49,879 nt of DNA from Clostridiales bacterium (GCA_019418225.1 DYCF01000016.1:49469-99347), one strand, 5' to 3'. Positions 34,488 to 42,535 are shown, numbered from the stretch's first letter. Translations and numbers: made by a program. The notes: generated by a model from the sequence alone, not told the origin.

Positions 34488-34544
34488 TATCGCAACTTCG
34501 ACCGCAAGAACCCAAAGAAAAAGACCGCAGGAAGGGAGTAGGAA
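34488..34544. repeat. Degraded core of the nested-hairpin element, copy 3
   Basis: TATCGCAACTTCGACCGC matches the core loop of copies 1 and 2. After an 18-base insertion, GACCGCAGGAAGGGAGTAGG repeats and completes the core. The AT stems and DnaA boxes are missing. Confidence 0.7.
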
Positions 34545-34594
34545 GGCAGCAAGAAACCCCAGGTCTCCGCCACCTCTCCATATTAGCCTTCGCT

Positions 34595-34754
34595 CGAAAG
34601 TGCCCTCCACTCAGCCGTTTCTCTCAACCTGGCGGTGTGGATAAGTAGAATATATATTTTTATCGCGACTTCGACCGCAGGGAGGGAGCAGGAAAAATAT
34701 ATATTCTACTTATCCACACTCCACTACACACAAAAAACGGCTGCCGCACTTTCG
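34595..34754. repeat. Nested-hairpin element with two perfect DnaA boxes, copy 2
   Basis: Outer CGAAAGTGC (34595) pairs with GCACTTTCG (34746). Middle CAGCCGTTT (34612) pairs with AAACGGCTG (34735). The inner stem is a perfect 27-bp inverted repeat (34635-34661 with 34693-34719), with a 31-base loop (34662-34692) holding the GC-rich core. TGTGGATAA (34636-34644) and TTATCCACA (34710-34718) are both perfect DnaA boxes. Loop identity to copy 1 is near complete, while arm sequences differ but still pair. Confidence 0.9.
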
Positions 34755-34772
34755 CGCGACCAGCCGTTTTTT
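34732..34772 (-). terminator. Intrinsic terminator of the deacetylase, overlapping its stop codon
   Basis: AAAAAACGGCTG / CAGCCGTTTTTT with inner CGC-GCGAAAGT-GCG. Its 3' arm on the minus strand can pair alternatively with 34612-34620 in element copy 2. Confidence 0.88.
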
Positions 34773-35694
34773 ATTTAAACTTCACTTGTTCTGTTTCATC
34801 TGTAATTGCTCTAAATGAAAATCCTTGTTTTCTAAGCCCTTCAACGATTTCTGGTAAGGCTTCAACCGTTGTTGTTTTAGCTGGTGCATCATGCATTAAG
34901 ATAACTGCTTCATGCTTACCTTTTGCACCATTTAAAACAGAATTTACAATTACATTTTTATCTTGCTTATTGGCAGATGCATCTAATGAATCTACATTCC
35001 AGTCAAAGTATGTAAGACCGGCTTCGGTAACTGCTGGAATAATTTGATCCATAATATTTCTGCCACCATATCTATTACTTATAGTGTTATTAGACCCACC
35101 TGGGAATCTCATAATAGTAGGTTTTACACCTGTAATATTCTCAAGTTTATTAGATAAATCTGTAACGTCTTTCATGAAATTATCTACACTTTGGTAAATT
35201 GTATTGTATTCATGCGTATCTGAGTGAATCGCTAGTGTATGACCTTCTTCTACGATTCGTTTATATATTTCATCTTGATTATTTTTTCCTAGAACAAAGA
35301 ATGTTGCTTTTATATTATTTGCTTTAAGAAAATCAAGTATTTTCACTGTATTAGTGCTTGGACCATCATCAAATGTAAGGTAGGCATATTTATTTGTATC
35401 ATTACCTATCACTACATCTGGATTTTCTGCCTCAGCTTTAGCTAATTGGTTTTTTTTCTCTTGAATTTCAGCTTCTACTTGCTCAAGCTCTAGTTTATTG
35501 GTATTAAGCTCTTCTTGAAGAGACTGATGTTCTTCGTTAAAAGTTGCTACAGCTTCTTTTGCTACTTTTAAAGCATTTACTTTTTCAGGTAATTTATATG
35601 CTAAAAATCCCGCACTGCCTCCAAATACTATTGCTAAAAGTAGAAATAGAAGTGTGGTGCCAACCTTCTTACTTTTTCTTCTACCATAACTCAT
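34771..35694 (-). CDS. Membrane-anchored polysaccharide deacetylase
   Basis: 307 aa from the ATG at 35694, eight bases after AAAAAGG; a GTG three codons upstream overlaps that site. N-terminal arginine/lysine-rich cytoplasmic tail, one transmembrane helix (about 14-33), a coiled coil (about 40-90, EEHQSLQEELNTNKLELEQVEAEI), then a NodB-type deacetylase domain: LTFDDGPS (catalytic and metal Asp), HSDTHEY (metal His pair), RFPGGSNN, and the C-terminal LMHDAP. It removes acetyl groups from wall peptidoglycan or another polysaccharide outside the cell. The small membrane/coiled-coil protein upstream is probably its partner. Confidence 0.92.
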   Translation of the reverse strand: MSYGRRKSKKVGTTLLFLLLAIVFGGSAGFLAYKLPEKVNALKVAKEAVATFNEEHQSLQEELNTNKLELEQVEAEIQEKKNQLAKAEAENPDVVIGNDTNKYAYLTFDDGPSTNTVKILDFLKANNIKATFFVLGKNNQDEIYKRIVEEGHTLAIHSDTHEYNTIYQSVDNFMKDVTDLSNKLENITGVKPTIMRFPGGSNNTISNRYGGRNIMDQIIPAVTEAGLTYFDWNVDSLDASANKQDKNVIVNSVLNGAKGKHEAVILMHDAPAKTTTVEALPEIVEGLRKQGFSFRAITDETEQVKFK

Positions 35695-35757
35695 TTCATT
35701 CACCTTTTTCTACTTTCTTTTTGTACTAATTCTTGCTTTCGAAATATACTTTATTCC

Positions 35758-36063
35758 TTACTTCATGGAATCTGGAATAATTACTGGTTCATATTTTGCT
35801 AAGTTATCTTGTATGATTTCAAGCTCATCTTGTGATACTTTTTGTTGCTCTTTTACTGTTTGTACTTCCGCTTTTAAGCTCTCCGTACTTTCAGAAATAG
35901 CTTTTACACTTGTTGTGTTTTTACTAATACTGCTCGCAAGATATACATGTCCACCTAAAAGTCCTAGTGTCATCCCTGCTCCTAAAATAGTTAAAGCCAC
36001 ACATACGCCTAAAAGTCTATTTCTCTTTTTAGCACCAAAGCTTAAATTACTTCTATATGCCAT
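35758..36063 (-). CDS. Small membrane protein with coiled coil, deacetylase partner
   Basis: 101 aa: basic N-terminus (about 1-16), a transmembrane helix (18-44, glycine-rich LGAGMTLGLLGG), then a coiled coil (about 48-90, ESTESLKAEVQTVKEQQKVSQDELEIIQDN) outside the membrane. The plan copies the N-terminal third of the deacetylase encoded 63 bases downstream, so the two may pair through their coiled coils. AAAGGACAAAAAGGT ribosome site. No named family recognised; partnership is inferred from co-orientation and shared architecture. Confidence 0.7.
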   Translation of the reverse strand: MAYRSNLSFGAKKRNRLLGVCVALTILGAGMTLGLLGGHVYLASSISKNTTSVKAISESTESLKAEVQTVKEQQKVSQDELEIIQDNLAKYEPVIIPDSMK

Positions 36064-36166
36064 ACCTTTTTGTCCTTTCTATTGTTTTCTCTACTACTCA
36101 GTATACTACTTTTACCACTAATTTAAAACACCCATTTAACTTTTTAATCTGGTATTTTTTACACAT

Positions 36167-36200
36167 AAAAAAAGTGAGGGCGTCTCAAAGGACACCCTCC
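36167..36200 (-). terminator. Intrinsic terminator of the agr operon
   Basis: GAGGGCGTC / GGACACCCTC with T7 after it on the minus strand, about 65 bases past agrD. Confidence 0.85.
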
Positions 36201-36263
36201 AAATCCAACTAACTTAACAAATTTAACCAACTTAAGGAATCTATACAAACTAAGCATAAATGC

Positions 36264-36392
36264 TTATTTTGCCTTATGTAATTTTTTTGGTACCACCGTT
36301 TGATAGCACCACCAGTCCGATTGACTGCTTACAGCCTTATAAGCTGACTTTCTTGCTACCTTTTCTACAATAGTCAATAATTTCTTCTTCAT
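36264..36392 (-). CDS. agrD: AgrD-like cyclic autoinducer peptide precursor
   Basis: 42 aa from the ATG at 36392, two bases after the agrB stop. The N-terminal amphipathic leader MKKKLLTIVEKVARKSAYKAV precedes the core SSQSDWWCYQT and a tail VVPKKLHKAK. The VPKKL recalls the VPKEL tail of staphylococcal AgrD. The usual product is a thiolactone ring of Cys plus four residues. Here the only Cys (C29) is directly followed by YQ, where in most clostridial precursors the ring has already ended. Either the ring is C29-Y-Q-T-V, or Ser25 closes a lactone. The gene sits last in an operon with its maturation protease and two-component system. Confidence 0.85.
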   Translation of the reverse strand: MKKKLLTIVEKVARKSAYKAVSSQSDWWCYQTVVPKKLHKAK

Positions 36393-36394
36393 GT

Positions 36395-36979
36395 CTACCA
36401 CTCTTCCATATAAGGTACTAATAATAATATGCCTACTAATGTCATAGTCATAGCTATGGTAGAGCATATTAGCTTATACCTCTCTCCTCCATAAAATCCA
36501 GCAAGTGTAATAATTGCAAGTATGCTAATCATAACCCTACTTTTTATCCTGTTTTTAATTATCTCTGCTGGAGTCTTTGGGTTATTTTCATTTTCAATAG
36601 GTGCCGCCACATATACAATGCTTACAGAAAATATTACACATATAAATACCAATTCATTCATTACATATGTACAATCTAGCATTGTAAGTCCAATAATAAT
36701 TCCATGTAGTACATGCGTTAGGCAGAAACATTGCCACCGTTTCTTTGTATGATAACCTCCCGTAGTACGGCGTAACCCCATGAAAATCATCAAAAATAGC
36801 AATGTATACTGAAGTTTTCCAAATATGATTCCTACTACCATAATTGTGAGGAGCAAAAATAAATTGCTTATCAGTATCTCTAAACCATAGCTATAAATAT
36901 CACTATCTTCCTCTAAAATAATGTTATTCGTCTTTAAAGCTATGACTATTTTATTAATCAATCGGTTTATTTTCTCCAA
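36395..36979 (-). CDS. agrB: AgrB-like peptide-processing membrane protease
   Basis: 194 aa, six predicted transmembrane helices. The accessory-gene-regulator B signature RRTTGGYHTK with the catalytic His, and the Cys about seven residues on (RWQCFC), are present. AgrB cleaves and cyclises AgrD and helps export it. The TTG at 36979 follows AAAGGAG without a gap, so initiation may really occur at the TTG six codons later (36961); N-terminus uncertain. Its stop is two bases before the agrD start, giving coupled synthesis. Confidence 0.92.
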   Translation of the reverse strand: MEKINRLINKIVIALKTNNIILEEDSDIYSYGLEILISNLFLLLTIMVVGIIFGKLQYTLLFLMIFMGLRRTTGGYHTKKRWQCFCLTHVLHGIIIGLTMLDCTYVMNELVFICVIFSVSIVYVAAPIENENNPKTPAEIIKNRIKSRVMISILAIITLAGFYGGERYKLICSTIAMTMTLVGILLLVPYMEEW

Positions 36980-37056
36980 CTCCTTTTGACAAAAGAAATT
37001 CTATCATACTTTTTTTATATTCTTCATTTTTCTGTCTAAATGGTTCATTTTTCTGT

Positions 37057-38394
37057 CTAAATGGTTATTTTATTGTCGATAATACCTTCAGTTTCCGCAT
37101 AATCCAATAAAATATTAACTTCAAATACATTTTTTTTACAACTATATTCCATATATCCTTCATATTTATTAACTACATATTTGATATTCAGTAAGCCATA
37201 CCCATGCTCATATTTATTAGCTTTCTTTCGTCTTATAAGCTTATTATCTTGAATAGGATTACTGGCTACTGTATTGACAATATTTATAAGCAGCTTATTA
37301 TGGTGTGGATGAATGTTAATTTTAATTTTTCGCTCCTCAGTTTCCACTTCACGTACTGCTTCTATCGCATTATCTATTAAGTTCACCAATAAAGTTCCCA
37401 GATCTACTTCATCTATTTTCATTTCATTAGGAAATTTAATCTGTAAATCATACTTAATATTTTCTTCTCTTGTAGAATAGAGCTTTTGATTAATAACTGC
37501 ATCACCAATTACATTTCCAGTGGTATAATACATAGGCACATTTTCAGCCCTTGAACGCAGTTCCTTAATATACTTTATACATTCTTCACTTTGATTGTTC
37601 GTAAGCATATATTCTATAATGCCATAGTGATTAAGCATATCATGCTTAATTTTTCTAATCTCTTTATGACTTTTATTAAGCTCCATAATATGTTCTCTCA
37701 TCACATCTTGATTATGTAAAATTAAATCTGTTTTAGCAGTCTCCTGCATATTTGTAATTACTTTTCTAAATAACCCATAAATAATAATGTTAAAGGCAAA
37801 AAATACGACTGCTAATATCGTAATCATTCTATATAATGTGGCATCTGTATTATAAACACTTAATTTAAACATAATAATTACAGTTAAAAATGAGGCAATA
37901 AATATAGCTAATATGATACTTCGATATCCCTTAGGCATTTCTACCTTAGTAAGATTAAGTGTTCTCTTCGCCCCTAGTAATACCACTAAAATAATCATTT
38001 TGACCATAAGGACTACAATAATGCGTTTAAAATTGCCATAAGCTAATAGCATACTAATTTCCTGATCAACCATATAAGCGATAAGATTAAGTCCTGTAAT
38101 CGTACACAGTCCTAAAAAAATCTCAAAAACAATCCCCACAATAATCTTGTTTTGAATCTGTCCACGATACATTGAGATTGTGTAAATACACATTAATGTC
38201 ATACTCACTAAAGTCGTATGACTGCTAAACGCTTTAAACCCCGTTACAAAGTGAATTGCTAATGTTAATATCACCATAGCTATTAACTTATAATACCTTT
38301 TTGTATTTCTTTTTTCTTCTAAGAAGAAACGAATAAACTGGTCTAAAAAGCCAACATCTATCGCACAAAACAAAATTTCCATCAATTCATACAT
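37057..38394 (-). CDS. agrC: AgrC-like sensor histidine kinase (GHKL type)
   Basis: 445 aa. About six N-terminal transmembrane helices (residues 1-215) form the peptide-sensing part. A coiled-coil dimerisation region follows, with the phosphorylatable His in KIKHDMLNHYGI. The GHKL ATPase domain has the N-box NLIDNAIEAV and a final block HGYGLLNIKYVVNKY. AGGAG ribosome site overlaps the end of agrA. It should sense the peptide made from agrD and phosphorylate AgrA. Confidence 0.92.
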   Translation of the reverse strand: MYELMEILFCAIDVGFLDQFIRFFLEEKRNTKRYYKLIAMVILTLAIHFVTGFKAFSSHTTLVSMTLMCIYTISMYRGQIQNKIIVGIVFEIFLGLCTITGLNLIAYMVDQEISMLLAYGNFKRIIVVLMVKMIILVVLLGAKRTLNLTKVEMPKGYRSIILAIFIASFLTVIIMFKLSVYNTDATLYRMITILAVVFFAFNIIIYGLFRKVITNMQETAKTDLILHNQDVMREHIMELNKSHKEIRKIKHDMLNHYGIIEYMLTNNQSEECIKYIKELRSRAENVPMYYTTGNVIGDAVINQKLYSTREENIKYDLQIKFPNEMKIDEVDLGTLLVNLIDNAIEAVREVETEERKIKINIHPHHNKLLINIVNTVASNPIQDNKLIRRKKANKYEHGYGLLNIKYVVNKYEGYMEYSCKKNVFEVNILLDYAETEGIIDNKITI

Positions 38395-38405
38395 GCTAGT
38401 TTCTC

Positions 38406-39131
38406 CTATTTAATATATTCTACAAATTTACTATAAAAAGTTCTTTTCTTATTTCTACCCATGAGTATTTTTTCTTGATTACCTGCATACTCTAACAAAA
38501 CTTCCTGTTCTTTTGTAATCGTACGTATATAACGCATATTAACTAGCGTTGAACGATTAGGCATCGCAAAGTTACTGTTCCCTTTTAAAATTTCTAAAAT
38601 ATCTTCAAATCTAGTTACCATTACCCTATAACGCCCCTTAATTGTTTGCATATAAAATTTACGTAACTGAATTTCAAAATAAATAATTTCATTTTCTCTA
38701 AGTTTAAGTACTTCCTTTTCAGTATTAAACAAATATGTATCTTTAGTACTCTCTACATATTTAATGCATTGTCTTAATATACTGCTGCGTTCTTCTTCAC
38801 TTAAACCTTTACGTATAAACTTATAGATATTGTAACCAAAGGCATCATATACGCGATCCTCCATAGATGTTACAAGTACGATTGTCACTTCTTCATCAAT
38901 CTGCCTAATAGCTTCCGCTAATGCAATCCCATCTAACTCAGGCATGTCAATATCTAGAATTAGTAAATCTGGTCTTTCTTCCCGCTTCTTATACTCTTGC
39001 AAAAGCTTTCTCGAAGATGTAAAGGTTTCCAAGTCATAATTTATGTCTAACCCCTCTAATTCTCGCTGTAATTTTTTTGATAAGTCTTTTACAAAAATCT
39101 CATCATCATCACACACTATTATGGATATCAT
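38406..39131 (-). CDS. agrA: AgrA-like response regulator, LytTR DNA-binding
   Basis: 241 aa. Receiver domain residues 1-125 with the acidic pair D8-D10, phospho-acceptor D60 (LLILDIDMPELDG) and a switch Ser/Thr in VLVTSMED. LytTR domain in residues 140-241 (LRENEIIYFEIQLRKF.. RSTLVNMRYIR). It is first in the operon agrA-agrC-agrB-agrD, the reverse of the staphylococcal order B-D-C-A. Ribosome site AGAAGGTG. The targets are unknown; LytTR sites were not identified. Confidence 0.92.
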   Translation of the reverse strand: MISIIVCDDDEIFVKDLSKKLQRELEGLDINYDLETFTSSRKLLQEYKKREERPDLLILDIDMPELDGIALAEAIRQIDEEVTIVLVTSMEDRVYDAFGYNIYKFIRKGLSEEERSSILRQCIKYVESTKDTYLFNTEKEVLKLRENEIIYFEIQLRKFYMQTIKGRYRVMVTRFEDILEILKGNSNFAMPNRSTLVNMRYIRTITKEQEVLLEYAGNQEKILMGRNKKRTFYSKFVEYIK

Positions 39132-39241
39132 CTTATCACCTTCTTATATTCTATATGTTAGTTTTATTCAATTATATTATTTTTGTGTTCCATTATCAAA
39201 TTTTGTATTTTTATTCACTTTTTCTTCGTAAAAACAAAAAA

Positions 39242-39281
39242 AAAGTAAAAAATCGTTGTAAATACAACTATTTTTTACTTT
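39242..39281 (-). terminator. Intrinsic terminator of the HAD-GtrA gene
   Basis: AAAGTAAAAAATCGTTGTA / TACAACTATTTTTTACTTT with one mismatch, directly after the gene and before agrA's promoter region; T-run on both strands. Confidence 0.78.
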
Positions 39282-39301
39282 CTATTTCCATTTTTTTAAT
39301 T

Positions 39302-40270
39302 TTAATCCTTTTGAAAGGCAAACAGCTTCATAATTAAAAAGGTTACTGGTATACCTATTATAGCTGCCAATACATACGCCACAAGTTTAGGTTGTCCTAG
39401 TATATTCATTACTAAAAACACCATTAGATTTTGAATGATAAAGTTAGGAATATATGAAATGCCATACTTTATAAACCTTATAACACCTAAGCTTTCTTTA
39501 AAAGTGACCGTACTATTTAATAAGTAAGAAATAATAAGCCCACAAAAATATCCCACCATATATGCCACATTATCATCAAGCATTAATGAAAATATATAGG
39601 CAAACACAATACCATTTAAAGTATTTATACAGCCTACAATAAGAAACATTAGAAACTGTCTTGTTTTAAAATGACCTAGCAATTTTTCTCTGCCACTTGG
39701 CGTATAGCTTCTCCAATCTAAAAGAGCATTTTTCTTCACAATATAACTATGCCCAGCTAAAAGTGCTAACGGTGTGTCTGATAAGGAATCTGAATAAAAC
39801 TCCTCCATTTCATAGTCATCTACAAACTGATTGAGGCGTGCTACCTTTTCTTCCCCATAACAATTCTCACCAGTAAAATGCCCTGTCAAATGATCTACCC
39901 TTGAAGCAATCAAAGCCTTAACCCCTATCTCTTTACATATAGGTTTTAACAAAAATTCAGGTGAGGCAGAAATAATAATATCCCTACTATGGTCCTTCTT
40001 CTTATACCATTCTTTTAAGTTTTGTTTATGGGTTTTCCAAAAATCTCTTACCCAATCATCAATATTATCAATATCCTTGAAAAATATAAAATATTTTTCT
40101 TTCATTTTTACCTTAGGCCAAAGTCCTAATATATACATAAGTGCTGCATATGCCTGTATAGGTAAATACTTTAATATAGACGGCTTTCTTCTCAGGCAAT
40201 ATTTATAAAAATCAATAGAACTATCGCCATCATAAACTGTTTTATCAAAATCGTACACTGTAATTTTCAT
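39302..40270 (-). CDS. HAD phosphatase fused to GtrA-like membrane domain
   Basis: 322 aa. Residues 1-195 form a HAD-IB phosphatase of the phosphoserine-phosphatase type: YDFDKTVYDGDSS (motif I), IIISASPEFLLKP (motif II), and EFYSDSLSDTPLA (motif IV). Residues 205-322 are four helices of a GtrA-like domain (FLIVGCINTLNGIVFAYIFS ... YLLNSTVTFKES). GtrA-type proteins are thought to flip or host lipid-linked sugars. A single chain joining a phosphatase to such a domain suggests it acts on a lipid-phosphate sugar carrier at the membrane. That is an inference. AAGAGGTTGCT ribosome site. Confidence 0.85.
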   Translation of the reverse strand: MKITVYDFDKTVYDGDSSIDFYKYCLRRKPSILKYLPIQAYAALMYILGLWPKVKMKEKYFIFFKDIDNIDDWVRDFWKTHKQNLKEWYKKKDHSRDIIISASPEFLLKPICKEIGVKALIASRVDHLTGHFTGENCYGEEKVARLNQFVDDYEMEEFYSDSLSDTPLALLAGHSYIVKKNALLDWRSYTPSGREKLLGHFKTRQFLMFLIVGCINTLNGIVFAYIFSLMLDDNVAYMVGYFCGLIISYLLNSTVTFKESLGVIRFIKYGISYIPNFIIQNLMVFLVMNILGQPKLVAYVLAAIIGIPVTFLIMKLFAFQKD

Positions 40271-40380
40271 AGCAACCTCTTATTCTTATTTTATAGTAAT
40301 TGATCCTAATATCATATTCTTTCTTTATTATATAAATATATAGAAGCACCTGTAAACAGAATATTATAAATTAACCACAA

Positions 40381-40413
40381 AAAGGACTGATGTACATTCA
40401 TACATCAATCCTT
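40381..40413 (-). terminator. Intrinsic terminator of the BMP lipoprotein gene
   Basis: AAAGGACTGATGTA / TACATCAATCCTT, about 35 bases past the stop. Confidence 0.78.
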
Positions 40414-40448
40414 CTTATTAAATAGTTGATTGCTTCATTTGCCCTTTA

Positions 40449-41531
40449 TTATTTTAAGATTCCTTTATCACTAGCTACTTTAATTTCCCCTACTTTTACC
40501 TTTTCATATACTTCATTTACTGCCTTAGTTGTATCTTCACTAAGGTTAGGATTTACTTCTGGAATTCCTACACCATCATTTTGAATGCTATATGAAAGTA
40601 TTTGTCCCCCTGGAAATTTTCCTTCTACTGCATCTTTTATAACATCATAAGTTGCTGTACTAATTTTTTTCATAGCTGAAGTTAATACCACCGATTGTGT
40701 ATCATTATATAAACCATCATCATATTGATCGACGTCTACACCTACAACCCATACAGGTTTCCCACCTTGTGCACGTTCTCTAGCTTCTTTAATGACACCT
40801 GTTCCTACTGCACCCGCTGCACTAAAGATTACACCCACACCTCGATCATACATTTGCGCACTAAGTTGTTGCCCTGCTGCTACATCTGTAAATGTCCCTT
40901 GATAGATGAAGTTATTTGCATCCATTTTCATATTTGTGCCATAGTTATCATTTGCATATTGAATCCCTTGCTGGAAGCCCCAGTTATATTTATTAACTGC
41001 ATCTGTGCTCATCCCACCTATGAAACCAACATTACCTTCTTTAATTTCTAAGGCTGCTGCGATACCAGCTAAGAATCCAGCTTCATGTTCTTCAAATAAT
41101 ACAGCTACGCTATTGTCTGCTACAGCAGGCACATTGTCACCATTATTTGGAACCGCATCAATTATCATAAATTTCTTATCTGGATATTTGCTTTGTGCTT
41201 CATAAATTGTTTTTGCAAACTTAAATCCAGGAGCAACTATCATATCATATCCTGCTTCATTAAAGTTCCCAATTTCTTTAAGTGCATCCGCCTCTGATTC
41301 ACCACCTGGTTGAAGGTACTTAGAAGTAATACCAAATTCTTCACTAGCTGCTTGGATTCCTTCCCATGCACCTTGATTAAATGACTTATCATCAATTGAC
41401 CCGATATTAGTTACAAGTCCTACTTTCAAATCACTTGTAGTTGTACTATTGCTTGCACCATTTCCACAACCTGCTAATACTGTCATTACCATAAATCCAC
41501 ATAGGATACTCTTAAACAATCTTTTACTCAT
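40449..41531 (-). CDS. BMP-family nucleoside-binding lipoprotein
   Basis: 360 aa from the ATG at 41531, nine bases after GAGGA; the upstream TTG lies inside that site. Signal peptide with lipobox LAGC (Cys22), so lipid-anchored outside the membrane. It belongs to the basic-membrane-protein/PnrA substrate-binding family: GSIDDKSFNQGAWEGI, IVAPGFKF, GFIGGMSTDAVNKYNWGFQQGI and GVIFSAAGAVGTGV. Relatives capture purine nucleosides or similar for an ABC importer. No ABC subunit genes are adjacent, so it probably pairs with one elsewhere. Monocistronic. Confidence 0.9.
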   Translation of the reverse strand: MSKRLFKSILCGFMVMTVLAGCGNGASNSTTTSDLKVGLVTNIGSIDDKSFNQGAWEGIQAASEEFGITSKYLQPGGESEADALKEIGNFNEAGYDMIVAPGFKFAKTIYEAQSKYPDKKFMIIDAVPNNGDNVPAVADNSVAVLFEEHEAGFLAGIAAALEIKEGNVGFIGGMSTDAVNKYNWGFQQGIQYANDNYGTNMKMDANNFIYQGTFTDVAAGQQLSAQMYDRGVGVIFSAAGAVGTGVIKEARERAQGGKPVWVVGVDVDQYDDGLYNDTQSVVLTSAMKKISTATYDVIKDAVEGKFPGGQILSYSIQNDGVGIPEVNPNLSEDTTKAVNEVYEKVKVGEIKVASDKGILK

Positions 41532-41616
41532 TTTGTCTATCCTCAAGTTCTATTTTAGTTTATTTTAAATTATTATTAATCCTACTTAATTATAGTCTTT
41601 CCCATTTCACTGCAAA

Positions 41617-41662
41617 AAATAAGGAAATGTCACGAAATTTATTTTGTGGCATCTCCTTATTT
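41617..41662 (-). terminator. Intrinsic terminator of PHP-phosphatase gene
   Basis: Stem AAATAAGGA.ATG.CAC / GTG.CAT.TCCTTATTT directly after the TAG. Confidence 0.85.
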
Positions 41663-42412
41663 CTATAGCTTTAATATAGGGGTAACCGCTATCCCTAATC
41701 TCTTAGCTAATTCTTCTGCCTCTTTAATTGCTCCATCATTTAAAAATCTAGGGTCATGGGCATCCGCATTAATCAGGTAGGTAAGCTTATATTCCTTAGA
41801 TAGCTTTAAACTATTAATATCAGGATATCTTCTGCCACCTCTTATACCATTGGCATTGATTTCTACAGGAATATTTAAACGCTCACATGTTCTAAATATC
41901 TGTCTCATTACTTTTTCACAATCTATATCCCAGACCCCATTATTATAGCCTTGTAATACTAAATCTGGATGTGCTAAAAACGTAAAAATTCCTGTTTCCA
42001 ATCCTTCACATACCTCATTGGCATAAATGTATAAGTCTTCTTTACCTTTAGGTCCAAAATTATCTATACGTTTATTGTCACTCCAATGCTGTCCTAAAAT
42101 AAATATTTCATAACCATATTCTTCACGAAACATCTTATAGTCTTCTAAGGCATGCAAATAATATTCACACTCAAACCCTTTAATCACATGAATCTTTTCT
42201 TTATACTTTTCTATAATCTGATCTAACTCCCTATTGTAACTTTCAAACTCTTCCCATCTCATCCTATCAGGATCTTCATTATCTCTATGGGGCACATGTT
42301 CAGTCATTGCTATCTCTTTAAATCCAGCTGCAATGGCTGCTTGTATATACGCTTCTATTTCTCCTACGCCATGATTACACCATCTGGTATGTGTATGATA
42401 ATTTGCAATCAT
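41663..42412 (-). CDS. PHP-domain phosphatase, histidinol-phosphatase type
   Basis: 249 aa from the ATG at 42412, which is preceded five bases earlier by GGAGG; upstream ATGs at 42440-42466 lack a site. PHP fold: YHTHTRWC (metal His pair), TEHVPHR, FECEYY, GQHWSD, FLAHPDL and the late NADAHDP, all metal ligands in order. This matches HisK-type histidinol phosphatases of Firmicutes, though no his genes are nearby, so another phosphomonoester is possible. It diverges from the secreted orphan at 42536. Confidence 0.85.
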   Translation of the reverse strand: MIANYHTHTRWCNHGVGEIEAYIQAAIAAGFKEIAMTEHVPHRDNEDPDRMRWEEFESYNRELDQIIEKYKEKIHVIKGFECEYYLHALEDYKMFREEYGYEIFILGQHWSDNKRIDNFGPKGKEDLYIYANEVCEGLETGIFTFLAHPDLVLQGYNNGVWDIDCEKVMRQIFRTCERLNIPVEINANGIRGGRRYPDINSLKLSKEYKLTYLINADAHDPRFLNDGAIKEAEELAKRLGIAVTPILKL

Positions 42413-42535
42413 CTTCTCTCCTCCTAGGTCACTTAAATTAATGTATAAACTATGATTTACATTCAAATACTATATCATAATGCTATGTCTTTGCTTATTT
42501 GTATCACTATATTATCTTTATTAGAGGTTATTATT

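Noticed and set aside
34211..34648. 145-codon plus-strand ORF opposite the zinc-ribbon gene
   Set aside because: Antisense to a gene with a good ribosome site and clear cysteine motifs; continues into the hairpin element.
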